A DNA stretch of 64,000 nucleotides from Saturnia japonica (lineage: Eukaryota; Arthropoda; Insecta; Lepidoptera; Saturniidae). The stretch lies in contig CM065314.1 in NCBI GenBank assembly GCA_033032175.1, forward strand, positions 124,001 through 188,000. Reading direction: 5' to 3'. Both the position numbers and the translations under genes were made by a program. Below are positions 47,549-53,916 of this stretch, piece by piece; position 1 is the first letter of the stretch, and every line of letters starts with the position of its first letter. The notes under the pieces were generated by a model, which saw only the letters and a program-made list of their open reading frames with translations, ran no database searches and was not told the DNA's origin.

Positions 47549-47739
47549 CACTTCGTGCAGTGTGCAGTAGTGCACGTCATGCAGTAGGTGGTGATATGGA
47601 TGCAGAGTCGGAGCGCGCGTGCGAGCTGGGCGCGGCCGTGGAGCCGTCGCCGCCGCGCGGGCCCTTCGACCTGCACGACCCGCGACACTTCCCGCCCATG
47701 CGCCAGGCCCCGCCCGCCGACGCGGAACCCGCACACTAG
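14492..47739 (+). CDS. WIPI2: WIPI2/Atg18 homologue (PROPPIN, autophagy PI3P effector), whole gene span
   Basis: Seven exons join in phase: 14492-14568, 16685-16846, 23697-23787, 36960-37875, 41910-41978, and either 42367-42413 or 47585-47739 as last exon. With the first choice the protein is 453 residues, the size of vertebrate WIPI2. It is a seven-bladed WD40-type beta-propeller that binds PI3P/PI(3,5)P2 on the phagophore and, in WIPI2, recruits ATG16L1 for LC3/Atg8 lipidation. Visible signatures are FVQFNQDCT at the start, [43 protein letters not shown], and LRRG at residues 224-227, the phosphoinositide-binding (F/L)RRG motif. A KLNR motif near residue 106-109 matches the region WIPI2b uses for ATG16L1 (from memory). 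Introns 2 and 3 are 6.9 and 13.2 kb and full of transposons, including an antisense provirus. WIPI1 is the nearest alternative name. Confidence 0.88.
15578..16150 (+). mobile_element. Helitron-like non-autonomous element in WIPI2 intron 1
   Basis: Begins TCTATATTATTACC and carries GCTAATCTCTGGAACTACC, AGTCGGATTC and TTAGGCTACAACTATCAGCT, the wording of common lepidopteran Helitron-type elements. About 600 bp of it matches, in reverse orientation, 38622-39215. The 3' boundary is approximate. Confidence 0.55.
16240..16480 (+). mobile_element. Short Helitron-like element in WIPI2 intron 1
   Basis: 241 bp, starts TCTATATAAATAAAATG and ends GGGCACAACTAG followed by T. A small hairpin TCCAC-ACAA-GTGGA stands shortly before the CTAG terminus. 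A 5' TC, a 3' CTAG with a nearby hairpin, and no TIRs are the Helitron hallmarks. Confidence 0.7.
16685..16846 (+). CDS. WIPI2: WIPI2 coding exon 2
   Basis: Acceptor gagcag at 16679-16684; the first base completes the Thr codon of exon 1. Encodes [17 protein letters not shown] through [18 protein letters not shown]. The donor is AG followed by GTTTGT, leaving two bases (phase 2). Confidence 0.88.
18330..18797. repeat. Foldback element with about 110-bp inverted arms
   Basis: The arm at about 18330-18437 is repeated inverted at about 18685-18797. Shared parts include TTAACCAAC.AAACGAAATC, ACGAAACAAATTAAGGG and CTAGAA followed by a T run. The arms match at roughly nine of ten positions with small indels. 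The spacer of about 250 bp contains another mobile sequence. Confidence 0.75.
18470..18640 (+). mobile_element. Helitron-like fragment inside the foldback
   Basis: Contains GGAAACGGCTCCAACGATTT and GATGAAACTTTGTATTTAG, and a perfect 7-bp hairpin ACCGAGC-AAA-GCTCGGT at about 18598-18614 followed by CGCCCAGATAT. A hairpin just inside a terminus like this is typical of lepidopteran Helitrons; the CTAG end itself is mutated or lost. Confidence 0.5.
20288..20775 (+). mobile_element. Jockey-type LINE fragment, 5'-truncated and internally deleted
   Basis: The segment 20294-20590 matches the RT of the LINE at 33684-35948 (motifs LNRLK, VFFDVAK, ..[17 protein letters not shown]). It then jumps near 20595 directly into the same family's 3' region (GTAACCACCGTTCTCTCCGC, CCCTTGGGTCAGGCA, GATACAAGTGACACT). 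About 0.8 kb of RT, including its catalytic box, is deleted. It sits in WIPI2 intron 2, sense to the gene. Confidence 0.8.
22406..22428. repeat. (AC)n microsatellite
   Basis: About 11 uninterrupted AC units in a GC-richer patch of WIPI2 intron 2. Confidence 0.9.
23697..23787 (+). CDS. WIPI2: WIPI2 coding exon 3
   Basis: Acceptor gtttcag ending at 23696; the first G completes the Arg codon. Encodes [20 protein letters not shown] and then [10 protein letters not shown], with donor GTGAGT at 23788. The exon ends exactly between codons. This is the most conserved part of WIPI2 and includes the KLNR arginine. Confidence 0.9.
23948..24215 (-). repeat. 3' LTR of the provirus
   Basis: 268 bp, TGTTATAAGGG...GGGTATAACA as written on the plus strand. 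No difference from 31922-32189 was found by eye. On the minus strand it is preceded by the purine tract. Confidence 0.93.
24259..26049 (-). CDS. env: Provirus env: fusion-type envelope protein, F-like
   Basis: 596 residues, open throughout. Family features seen: a conserved N-terminal [13 protein letters not shown] block (residues 19-32), a Lys-Arg pair at 107-108, and directly after it a hydrophobic glycine-containing stretch with GTLDEDDA (109-131). This resembles the cleavage site and fusion peptide of baculovirus F and errantivirus envelope proteins. A single membrane span lies at about 539-560, followed by a basic then polar cytoplasmic tail. A splice acceptor (tattttatttcag) ends one base before the ATG, so it is probably made from a spliced mRNA. 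The N-terminus has only a weak signal-peptide character. The intact length suggests it could still be made; whether it is functional cannot be judged from sequence. Confidence 0.88.
   Translation of the reverse strand: MAMSLYVVQSALIETISRSPGIYFDPIGHARFSDEELHVLIPVDLSYIQPHIDNINSIIGTTRFLCQQNDVILDSECHNILEPLTSRYTDIVKDYNSISHLLPVLSKRSAWISGIGTIFKHVIGTLDEDDALRYDNAIQILNSNNKKLANLLKYNTLITSTALKSFNETISIINLNEARLNNAVENLSSNLRNLSLASNKLIIMSNFNQLCNSLSSALLTLSFKMEDLQNAIMFTKSHVLHPSVLTPKELYYELLNNIRYLPRSLELPVNLDLENIHVIIDISELSTHYASKRIIFACKIPLVTHKIYDVYKTIPIPLPHDVEKPVSYSLIIPTSNYVSISKDKSYYCYMDSLKMCKVIPNSIYICKTVTEYPVNTNPTCETELMLKVLDSLPDQCNPKFINGDIDIWHRLNNNHFLYVQSKVSKLTVDCNANITELKISGTGFLNLPSNCTAICRNTELSGKFNININVNPVRSDFNIITDVCCNIKRLDLTNIPPMKIVGTNLDKLKDLDIVTNQILSSIDKLSEDPNYLLEYNSTYPILTYCTLVLIIAIILLILYKKFYQTLTSFKTSRTTVPGPDVEETTEISVPRLRTSC
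26144..30186 (-). CDS. pol: Provirus pol: protease, reverse transcriptase, RNase H, integrase (by -1 frameshift)
   Basis: The frame has no ATG near its beginning and overlaps the end of gag in the -1 frame, so it is expected as a Gag-Pol product. Counting from the first codon of the unshadowed part at 30019: protease DTG at 62-64; RT about 330-510 with YLDD at 472-475 and [14 protein letters not shown]; RNase H about 610-735 ([24 protein letters not shown]); integrase with H956, H963, C993, C996 and the D1026, D1086, E1122 triad; then a GPY-type C-terminal module ([10 protein letters not shown]). It ends 94 bases before env. All catalytic residues are present. Confidence 0.93.
30152..30193 (-). 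promoter_or_regulatory. -1 ribosomal frameshift signal between gag and pol
   Basis: On the minus strand the gag codons end T TTA AAC GAA TAG, giving the slippery heptamer TTTAAAC (30193-30187) in the correct register. Six bases later comes ACGTTCCGC, an 11-base loop, and its perfect complement GCGGAACGT (30180-30152). Heptamer, spacer and stem-loop are the three classic elements of programmed -1 frameshifting, and pol is indeed in the -1 frame. Confidence 0.88.
30181..31140 (-). CDS. gag: Provirus gag
   Basis: 319 residues from the first ATG after the leader. It has a gypsy-type capsid ([20 protein letters not shown] near residues 17-37, then a helical region with [14 protein letters not shown]). 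A basic Asn-rich linker follows, then one CCHC zinc knuckle [14 protein letters not shown] at about 237-250, and a polar tail. It ends in the slippery sequence that leads to pol. Structural protein of virus-like particles; the knuckle binds genomic RNA. Confidence 0.9.
   Translation of the reverse strand: MATSKKEVPESKSAPLTLLLKFIKPYDGSRERLNAFINNCDSAYSLADDDQQNFVLKYILSQLEGKAEIACSIKEFENWSSLKDFLKNQFGERKHYAHLLTDLQDCKQSNNETVNQFALRVESCLSQLLTEIQISNTKKSELVGRLAAMEDLALHIFTIGLYPRISNILRCKTPKNLNDAINLAVSEEKIQKIIYKNIPIKPSRSESIYRQQNNNNNYRNTRPSTSGYKHPSTAFCRYCKKTGHMLENCRLREYNNKKYGNGPQSQTQGQTSFDHKQKSPYNTNPRVNHIETSNDPETQDNNDVIQDNLVHQICDYLNE
31709..31828 (-). promoter_or_regulatory. Repeated GGMACACTT-like motifs in the provirus leader
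   Basis: Seven copies of a short motif stand in 120 bp, written on the plus strand: GGACACTT (31709), GGCACTTT (31722), GAACACTT (31732), GGCACTTT (31749), GAACACTT (31768), GGACACTT (31804), GGCACTTT (31821). Spacing is irregular. The Drosophila gypsy element carries a cluster of Su(Hw) insulator sites in the same place, between LTR and gag. That similarity is positional only; the motif is not the Su(Hw) site. Confidence 0.5.
31922..32189 (-). repeat. 5' LTR of the provirus
   Basis: 268 bp, identical by eye to the 3' LTR. On the minus strand it is followed by TTTTGGTGGCAGCGGTGGG, whose TGG start is compatible with a tRNA primer-binding site; the tRNA was not identified. Confidence 0.93.
32194..33683. 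other. WIPI2 intron 3 middle part, no gene seen
   Basis: Unique-looking AT-rich intronic sequence between the provirus and the LINE at 33684. A short GC-richer patch lies at about 32920-32990. No supported coding or RNA feature. Confidence 0.4.
33684..35948 (-). mobile_element. Jockey-type LINE, 5'-truncated, lacking the YADD box
   Basis: On the minus strand an RT runs from about 35948 to 35054 ([80 protein letters not shown]). After LPEVDRKI there is a stop, and the text resumes at [20 protein letters not shown] (about 35005). The intervening stretch that normally holds YADD is missing. The thumb/C-terminal part follows to 34211 ([32 protein letters not shown]). The 3' UTR ends in a poly(A) tail seen as poly(T) at 33685-33707. 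It lies antisense in WIPI2 intron 3. It is a dead copy of a family also present at 20288-20775. Confidence 0.85.
35949..36959. other. WIPI2 intron 3, 3' part
   Basis: AT-rich intronic sequence with a C run at about 36001-36010. The stretch at 36585-36625 (GTTGGCCATCTATCCTGGTT) resembles the complement of one at about 33575-33595. The polypyrimidine/acceptor of exon 4 lies at its end (gtgttgcag). No other feature seen. Confidence 0.4.
36960..37875 (+). CDS. WIPI2: WIPI2 coding exon 4 (large, GC-rich, LRRG motif)
   Basis: Acceptor tgttgcag ends at 36959 and the frame opens with [20 protein letters not shown]. It covers blades 3 to 7 in one 916-bp exon: [38 protein letters not shown] and [14 protein letters not shown] Gly/Ala/Ser-rich insertion of about 50 residues follows, then [20 protein letters not shown] (the membrane-facing 6CD loop region) and [19 protein letters not shown]. 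It ends with a His-rich tail before donor GTACCC at 37876. GC content is far above the surrounding introns. If the donor is not used, the frame adds TPLVT and stops at 37895. Confidence 0.9.
38622..39215 (-). mobile_element. Helitron-like element in WIPI2 intron 4, partner of the intron 1 copy
   Basis: Reverse complement matches 15610-16140: TTCGAAAAATTCTTTTTGTA, GTAATGGTTAACGATACGTA and AAAGTTACTTCATCACAAAG have clear counterparts there. Its 3' end carries GGTAAAACCGCGAGGCACAG, common in lepidopteran Helitron tails. It is diverged, so an old copy. Confidence 0.55.
39500..40760 (-). pseudogene. Degraded DDE-type transposase relic
   Basis: Minus-strand fragments read like an insect DDE transposase of the kind with an ETW motif: [15 protein letters not shown] at about 40360-40405, [15 protein letters not shown]-like text at about 40090-40140, and an acidic C-terminus [20 protein letters not shown].. 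at about 39535-39630 ending in a stop. Many stops and frame changes lie between. The family is only suggested; a host pseudogene is the alternative. Confidence 0.4.
41910..41978 (+). CDS. WIPI2: WIPI2 coding exon 5
   Basis: Acceptor gtgtgtag ends at 41909; 69 bp with phase 1 in and phase 1 out. Read in the frame set by exon 4 it gives [20 protein letters not shown] and LMS without a stop. The donor is CAG followed by GTACTG. It corresponds in position to the disordered C-terminal tail of WIPI2 (TYGAA-like region). Support is phase, splice sites and openness rather than strong similarity. Confidence 0.6.
42367..42413 (+). CDS. WIPI2: WIPI2 alternative last exon A
   Basis: Acceptor gtgtgacag ends at 42366 and phase fits exon 5. 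It encodes [15 protein letters not shown] then TAG at 42411-42413. It makes a short, charged C-terminus. No AATAAA was seen in the several hundred bases after it, which weakens it as the main terminal exon. Confidence 0.5.
42912..43027. mobile_element. Palindromic MITE abutting a Harbinger derivative
   Basis: CCTTTCTACAATTGTTAATG at the left is inverted at the right end (..CGTTAACGATTGTAGAAAGG). A second inner pair, AAATGTATGGAAT and ATTCCATACATTT, completes the fold. 116 bp, almost entirely self-complementary. It ends immediately before the TAA target duplication of the next element. Confidence 0.65.
43031..43585 (-). mobile_element. PIF/Harbinger non-autonomous derivative
   Basis: 555 bp with inverted ends sharing TTTACATTTGTCTGA, flanked by TAA at 43028-43030 and 43586-43588, the 3-bp duplication typical of Harbinger elements. 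A minus-strand scrap at 43252-43440 reads [12 protein letters not shown].. then [20 protein letters not shown], matching the N-terminal region of Harbinger transposases. The rest of the transposase is deleted. Confidence 0.8.
44636..45300 (-). mobile_element. RTE-type LINE remnant and associated repeat
   Basis: On the minus strand at 45295-45040 the text [18 protein letters not shown], then [13 protein letters not shown].. and [17 protein letters not shown] matches the C-terminal end of insect RTE reverse transcriptases (pattern ..RRVLEWRPRLGKRSVGRP..). There are stops and gaps. The plus-strand stretch at 44636-44690 (CATCATCAGC, GTTGGACATAGGCCTCC) is a phrase repeated all over moth genomes and is probably part of the same family's tail. 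Confidence 0.65.
45395..45411. repeat. (CT)n microsatellite
   Basis: Eight CT units, between the RTE scrap and the TIR element. Confidence 0.85.
45995..46661. mobile_element. Non-autonomous DNA element with 25-bp TIRs
   Basis: GGCACGCTACGATGGCCGTT at 45995 is inverted at the right end (AACGGCCATCATAGCGTGCC ending at 46661); the repeats are 25 bp with one mismatch. The 667-bp interior has no coding capacity. No clear target duplication was seen, so the superfamily is unknown. Confidence 0.65.
47512..47544. repeat. (GT)n microsatellite upstream of WIPI2 last exon B
   Basis: About 16 GT units, ending some 40 bp before the acceptor at 47584. In RNA this is a (UG)n tract, which can bind CELF- or TDP-43-type splicing factors. 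Confidence 0.9.
47585..47739 (+). CDS. WIPI2: WIPI2 alternative last exon B
   Basis: Acceptor gtcatgcag ends at 47584; the first two bases (TA) complete a codon begun by the last G of exon 5. It encodes [16 protein letters not shown] and ends [12 protein letters not shown].. then TAG at 47737. Vertebrate WIPI2 tails, as remembered, read ..AVGG.. and end with a HPPM-containing peptide, so this exon resembles the ancestral C-terminus. A (TG)n tract lies about 40 bp upstream and a poly(A) signal 0.9 kb downstream. Confidence 0.65.
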
Positions 47740-49012
47740 CCGCTGCCGGCGCGCCATCGCTCCACAGTTTATATTACAAGCGTCTGGATGTGGTAGAAAA
47801 AACAATTGGATTTTAAGATCGCGAGTCCGGCGAGCGCGCGCGAGATCCATTCCAATATGTTCATAAATTATCTATATATAGGTATTTTATTGCAATTAAT
47901 GTTTCTCTTTCTTTTAAGCGTATGATTTTATTCATATTTAAGTTTATCCTGCAGCTTATTTTGCGTGGTCCTTTTTTAAAACTGAAGCTCCGAAACTGCA
48001 TTGCCCGATGAATATTTATCTGATCTTATAATGTGTTGGATCTTGTGCGCGTATCGACGCGCTTCTGTGTGATTTAACGAATTCAATTTTTGTAAGATAA
48101 GTGTAGCGTCCGACCCCGGTTTCCCCGCAGCAATGTGCACGTCTCTACTGTCCAGTTATTTCCCCCATTATTAATATGTTATAATCTATATATCAATCGG
48201 GAAATTCCAATATGGTAATTAATATTATCGTTATATACCTAACACCTTACTCCAGATACCCTAGCCAAGATGCCCACAGCTCAGTATTACGTGTGGTTTC
48301 TCTACTCTGTGTACTAGCTGGTGATTGCGCGTTGTGGACACGGACTCGGTAGGAGACGCTACATTACATTTGTACAAAGCACTTAAATATATTCTATTAA
48401 ATATACAACTCTATTGCCTTACAGTGGAGTTCAAGGAATTTAAATGTTTTTAAAAACGATAATCAAAGGACTGTTATTACTTTGAATAATATATAATCGA
48501 TTCCTTCTATTCGTAAGTAGGGTGGAGACATGTGCGCGTCTTTGTATATACAATTGTAAACATCTTTATAATATTGTAGGATTGTTGTGATAGTCGACGA
48601 CGAATGAAAATTCAACAAGTCCGTTTGTGTGTTCGAATTAGTTATAAATTATAATGGTGCAGTCCGCCGTATTAAATAAACAAAAAAATAATAAAATATA
48701 TCGAATAAAAACTAAATAAAATTGTAAATAAAAACGGAGGCGGCCATACTTTGTTCATAAATTTTATCGATGATGGGAAATGACAAAACAACATTAATAA
48801 AATATGTATGAGTATTTCATTGTTCGTCTGCACTGTGTGTGTGTGTGTGTGTGTGTGTGTGGTGTCATATTGTTTATAAGTTAGGTACATAATGTTGGGT
48901 GTTTTTAAATTACAAATCTAAGGAATTTCATGAATGAAAATGTTTAAGGATTAGTTATTGATAATAAGCGTTCGACGCGCAGCGGTTTTACATACTGGAT
49001 AGGTAAATATTA
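47740..49012 (+). other. WIPI2 3' UTR (distal form) and downstream flank
   Basis: Follows the stop at 47737. A poly(A) signal AATAAA is at 48676-48681 with further AATAAA copies up to about 48730, so the 3' UTR of the exon-B transcript is probably about 0.95 kb. A (GT)n tract is at 48834-48861. The mariner begins at 49013. Confidence 0.55.
48834..48861. repeat. (GT)n microsatellite
   Basis: About 13 GT units downstream of the WIPI2 poly(A) signals. Confidence 0.9.
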
Positions 49013-50294
49013 GGTCTTTATCTATGAAATTGCCGTTTTGTATGAAAAAATTTAAACTAATTTTTTTCATGTATTTTTTATTTGTATTAATCGAAGTAAT
49101 CACCCATGCAATCAATGCATCTTTGCCAGCGCAGTGGCAGTTTATTGATGCACTTCTTAAAGAAATCGGCTGGACGGGAGGCAACAAATTCTTCAAAGGC
49201 ATTTTGTACTGCCTCTCGGGTATTGAATTTTTTTCCCGCCAAGGAGTTATCCAAATTCTGGAAAAAGTAGTAGTCTGTAGGCGCAAGGTATGGTGAGTAG
49301 GGCGGATGACGGAGAACTTCCAACCTCAGTTCTTGCAACTTGGAGACCGTCTGCTGTGCAGTATGAGGTCGCGCGTTGTCGTGCAGGAGAAGCGGAGACG
49401 AGCGATTGACCAATACTGGTTGAAGATGAGCCAGCTTCTCCATCATTGTGTTCAGTTCTTCACAGTATACATCTGCAGTAATACTCACCCCGTTTGGTAA
49501 GGAGCTGTGATAAATCACACCGGCGCTAGGACCACCAAACAGTGACCATCACTTTTCTAGGGGTAAGTTTTCGTGTAGTGCATTGTTTAGGTGCTGAACC
49601 AGGATCTAACCAACTTGCTGAGCGCTTGCGGTTATCAAACAGAATCCATTTTTCATCGCAGGTAACAATGCTATTCAAAATTCCTTCATTTGTGTGTCTG
49701 TTGAGCAGTGCAAGGCACGTCTCGACGCGTACTTCGCGCTGGCGATCATTGAGTTCGTGGGGCACCCATTTGTCAAGCTATTTTACCTTGCCAATTTGGC
49801 GCAAATGGACCAATATTATTTTGACGCTAACGTCTAAAGCTGCTGCTAATTCAGCCGTAGATTGTGTATCATCAGCTTCCACAATCGCCTTTAATTCGTC
49901 ATTGTCGACCAAAGTCTTCGGACGACCGCGAGGTTCATTTTTCAGGTCGAAATTCCCAGAACGGAAGCGAGCAAACCAATAACAGGTGGTGCGTTGGTTT
50001 GTAGTGTTAGCTCCGTAAACGTCGTTGATGTTGCGTGCCGCTTGTGCCGCGTTGCTGCCACGACGGTACTCATATTCCATAATTACTCGAATTTTTAACG
50101 TATCCATGATGATAAATAAGATTGAAATGCGATGAAAATGTAACACTAATCAATAAACAAATGACTACTTTTGGAAAAAGAATTCCATGTTTTTGAAATA
50201 AAATTAATTTGAAATTAGAATTCTTAGCCAAACAAAAATTTTTTTAATTTGAAATGGCCAGTACTGCAGAACGGCAATTTCATAGGTAAAGACC
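49013..50294 (-). mobile_element. mariner element (DD34D) A
   Basis: 1282 bp, TIRs begin GGTCTTTA(T/C)CTATGAAATT on both ends, about 28 bp, with TA on either side (49011-49012, 50295-50296). The transposase on the minus strand has the mariner spacing of 34 residues between the second and third catalytic aspartates. Confidence 0.92.
49087..50107 (-). pseudogene. mariner A transposase, one stop and one frameshift
   Basis: Start MDTLKIRVIMEYEYRRGSNA at 50107. The HTH region runs to HLRQIGKVK, where there is an in-frame stop at 49778-49780. The same frame goes on with WVPHELNDRQREVRVE and the first catalytic motif TCDEKWILF. A frameshift occurs at about 49520-49530. The last part has LLHDNARPHTA and APTDYYFF. 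The usual YSPDLAP motif reads YSPYLAP here. About 340 residues as in other mariners, but broken. Confidence 0.9.
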
Positions 50295-51059
50295 TATTAT
50301 TAATACCAAATATAATTATTTACCAATAGTTATGTTATAAACTATAATGTGTACCAAAACATAACATATCCAACATACGCCTCGCTTGCACCGCGCCGCG
50401 CTCCACTCTCTGCAACACCAAACTTCTCTAGACCTATGTACAATGTGCAGTGTGCAGTGAGAGCACTGCTCGATGCCTGTGCTTCAGTTAAGGCACTAGT
50501 CGCAATTGGGGGAAGCAAGGGTTGCAAATGCCCACCCTACAACATTCATTGACCATCCTAGAAAAATCGTCAGTATTGTAGGAACATACCCTTTTTCTAA
50601 ATTTTATAATGAAATAAAAAAAGGCTTATATTGGCTGTTCAGCTGGCTGGCTGCTCTGTGGGAAGATCCCCTCCCCGGGGTAATTCGTTAGCTGTACCAA
50701 TAGTTAAGACTAAGTGACAGCGTCAACTCAACATATGTAATTATAATAAAAGTTTAAAAAAGGAAAGATACAGAGAAAATAATATGAATACCTCTGTGTG
50801 GTCACCGTTGTGTTAGGATTATACTGTGGTTACCATCACGGACAGCACCGTCAATTTGACGTCGTATCACACTAGACTAGTTGACTCTTTTTAAAATTAG
50901 CTCTTAAATTATTAATTATTGTTGTATTATTATTATTTTTATTTACACAAAAAAAAGTCGATATTTTTTAGGGTTTATAAAGCAGCAAAACTTTATTTTA
51001 AAACTTTGCTTTTCGTGAATAGGCGAAATCCCTGTCTGCCATATTAGTCTATATAATAT

Positions 51060-52307
51060 GGTCGGGGGAAAAAGTTTCTTCGCATTTTTATATGAAAACT
51101 CGAGACATTTTTTTCGAAGTTTATTGACATTTATATGTGCCGTTTTGTTCGATGACTTTCTGTCATTTTGTAGATAGAGACATGATCCCGTTGCTGTAGA
51201 AATTTTGGGACTTCTGCTCAAAAAAACGCGACAAATAGTTTTGGTAGTTCTCTCTTGATGTTAACCTTACAGAACCTAAAGAATTCTGAAGAGACCGAAA
51301 CAGATGAAAATCTGAAGTTGCAAGGTCAAGGCTATATGGTGGATGCACTAACACCTCCCAGCCAAACTCTTAATTTTTGCTGAGTGGCTAAATATGTGTG
51401 TGGTCTAACGTTATCATGATGAAAGACCACACCCTTCCTGTTGATCAATTCCGGCCGCTTTCTCTCAACTGCTTCCTTTAATCTCATCAGTTGTTGGCAG
51501 TAGAGATTCGAGTCGATGGGTTTGCCGGGCGATACAAGCTCATAATGAACAATGGCCTTCCAGTCCCACCATACACACAGCATCACCTTATTTCGAGTTA
51601 GCCCAGGTTTAACCACACAGTCTGTGAAGCCTGGTTGACCTTAGACCACGACCTTTTTCGCACGTTCTTGTTGTACGTGATCCACTTTTCATCGCCAGTT
51701 ATCAATATCTTGAAAAACGGCTCGGTTTCATTACGTCTCAATAATAAATCGCAAATGAGTACACGATTCATTAGGTTTCTTTCAGTGAGTTCGTGTGGCA
51801 CCCAAATATCGATCTTTTTGGTATAGCCAGCTTTCTTCGAATGGTTTAAAACTGTTATGTGGTCAATTTCCAGTTCTTCAGCTATATCGTAACTACTGAT
51901 ATGCCGATCTTGCTGCACTTTTTCAAAAATGGCGTCTATTTTATTCGTAACAGGGCGACCAGAGCGAGGTGCATCTTTAACATCAAAATTTCCGGACTGA
52001 AAACGTTTGAACCAACTTTGTGTTACTCTTACTGACACTGCATTAGTTCCATAAACATCACCAATTTTTTTTCGCTGCTTGAGTTGCATTTTTGCCTTTT
52101 TTGTAACAATATTTTAAAATATATTGAATTTCTTCATTAAATTCACTCATTTTTACAGAAAGAAAAACACATGGAAAATGGCGGGAAACGACTTTTTTCT
52201 TTCTTTTTTTTAATGTTACCAAAACCAGCCAGATACAAATAGTACAGCCAAAGAAATTTTATAACAAGTTTATAGCTACGTTATGCGAAAACACTTTTTC
52301 CCCGACC
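51060..52307 (-). mobile_element. mariner element B (cecropia/Hsmar1-like)
   Basis: Inverted ends sharing GGTCGGGG(G)AAAAAGT, about 1.25 kb. TA follows the right end; the left flank reads AT, so the duplication is imperfect or the boundary is off by a base. The encoded protein is closest in wording to the Hsmar1-like group (GDEKWITY, VFHHDN.RPHT, SDFHLFRSLQNSL). Confidence 0.88.
51121..52150 (-). pseudogene. mariner B transposase, frameshifts and a stop
   Basis: The first Met is at 52150, with a frame change near 52085. Then RSGRPVTNKIDAIFEKVQQD and KKIDIWVPHELTERNLMNRV run to about 51610. The next frame holds LTRNKVMLCVWWDWKAIVHY and FHHDNVRPHT to about 51350, and the last frame holds DLATSDFHLFRSLQNSLGSV. 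The conserved Trp near the C-terminus is a TGA stop at about 51163. The protein ends at 51121. Confidence 0.88.
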
Positions 52308-53916
52308 TAATTGACTAAAACATTAATTGCACCACGGCCAGTTATACACAATTATGCTAAGTACTCTGTTTTACAAAGATGTTTTAACATGTATGACACG
52401 AAGTTTACTCATATTGATTTATTCCAGTCAAGTAGGACTTTTTTCTTAAAAGAATTAAATTCGAAAAGCACATTGAAATAGTTATCATGGATGTGAAACA
52501 AGAACACAGGAAGGACTCACTTTACTCTATTGCTTATAACATACATACATATACAATTCACATATGCGTTAACTCAGTATCATATGATCCCACACCTATA
52601 CACTCACGCACACGCACACTACACGCAGGCTTACACTCCCAATCACATTGAGATATAGAAACGCATAATACCTCGTAATTATATTTTTTTATGTATATAA
52701 ATACATATTTAACCGCTGCATAACAAGCAAATTTAATAATAATTGTTTCGTAATTGGCACCACTTCATTGCAAAACGTAACAAATGTATATTTTGTGTTA
52801 AATGTGCTGTGAAGCAATATGTACCAAATAAATAATATAATCTCTGCTGTGACGTCATGCAGGTTGAAAGCAAACGTTCATCATTATAAAAATCTCGATA
52901 TTTTTTATTTCATAAACGTCAAGGTCAACAGCGAATTTCACCCGTATAACATCGACATGAAATTTGCTTAGAGTCCTATGATGTCACAATATGGCCTACA
53001 GCGTTTTCAGAGTTTAAAAAAAAACCAAAAAAAGATTAAAATTGTAAATATGTAGTCAGTCGTCTTACACTAATTTTAACGTCTGAAATCGATAAATATT
53101 GGTTTCTTAAGTCACATTATACTACAGAGAATATTTATTTATTGCTCCAAATTCAATCTATTGCAGCGTTAATTTGTTTTTACACTAACATTACGAGTAA
53201 AAATAATGCGACGCGTCGCTACGCGGCGCGACACGACACGATGCGAGACGGCGCGGCTGCGCGTCGTGCCTACTCCTTAAACATTTACATTGTATAGTTA
53301 CAGTTTATGAATTTTTATTTATTCATTATAATAATTGTGAAATTATGTTTAGAATCTTCATTGTACTATATAGTATAATTATAATTAATAATGAAATCAA
53401 ATTATATGTTATTATTGTTCCCGCGATAGTGAAGGGTTGCGCTTGTCGCTTACAAAATTGTACATAAATGAATAAACGTTTATACAAAACTCCATATTAT
53501 GTTCTTGTTATTTATTGTATACTCTTTGATCTAGTAAGTAGTAAACTAAATAATCTTCATCCTAACTTGGCATCTAGTCCTCTTTATTGAAGACCATTAT
53601 TGCTATTATTGAGTCATTACAGAGTGTCCTGTCTTATGACAATTTCAGTTTGTTAGAACCTTTATTAAATCTTTCTAGGGAGTTTTTGTGGCATCTAAGA
53701 ATTCATGGTGTAAGTTATTATTTCCAACCGACTTCACTTGTGCACAATAACCAAGCTTTATTCACAGATTTCATAAAAGGGCAGATGGAGCCGGTCAGAA
53801 CACAAAAATGTATCATATTACTATTCTATTGTATCAATTTTGAATGGATGTCGTACGTCAGCACTCTGCGTGCTTTAGTATTATTTTAAAATAAACCGTC
53901 TTGTGTACTAATATTA
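52308..53916. other. Intergenic, one dispersed repeat, possible transcript end
   Basis: No gene supported. A GC tract ACGCGTCGCTACGCGGCGCG lies at about 53210-53230. An AATAAA at 53470-53475 follows TGTACATAAATG and might be a distal poly(A) site. The piece at 53600-53770 is a copy of the dispersed repeat also seen at 4790 and 60530 (TAGGGAGTTTTTGTGGCATC, CACAATAACCAAGCTTTATT). Confidence 0.4.

Larger units (their letters stand above)
42414..47584. other. Interval between the alternative last exons of WIPI2
   Basis: 5.2 kb holding the MITE, Harbinger derivative, RTE scrap, TIR element and simple repeats listed separately. A GC-rich tract at about 43955-44060 (ACGCGACGCGACGCGGCGACGC) has no splice-compatible exon. 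A T run of about 18 lies near 46330. Confidence 0.4.

Noticed and set aside
47485..47850. Minus-strand open frames over WIPI2 last exon B
   Set aside because: Shadows of GC-rich coding sequence, ending in a (TH)n peptide from the microsatellite.
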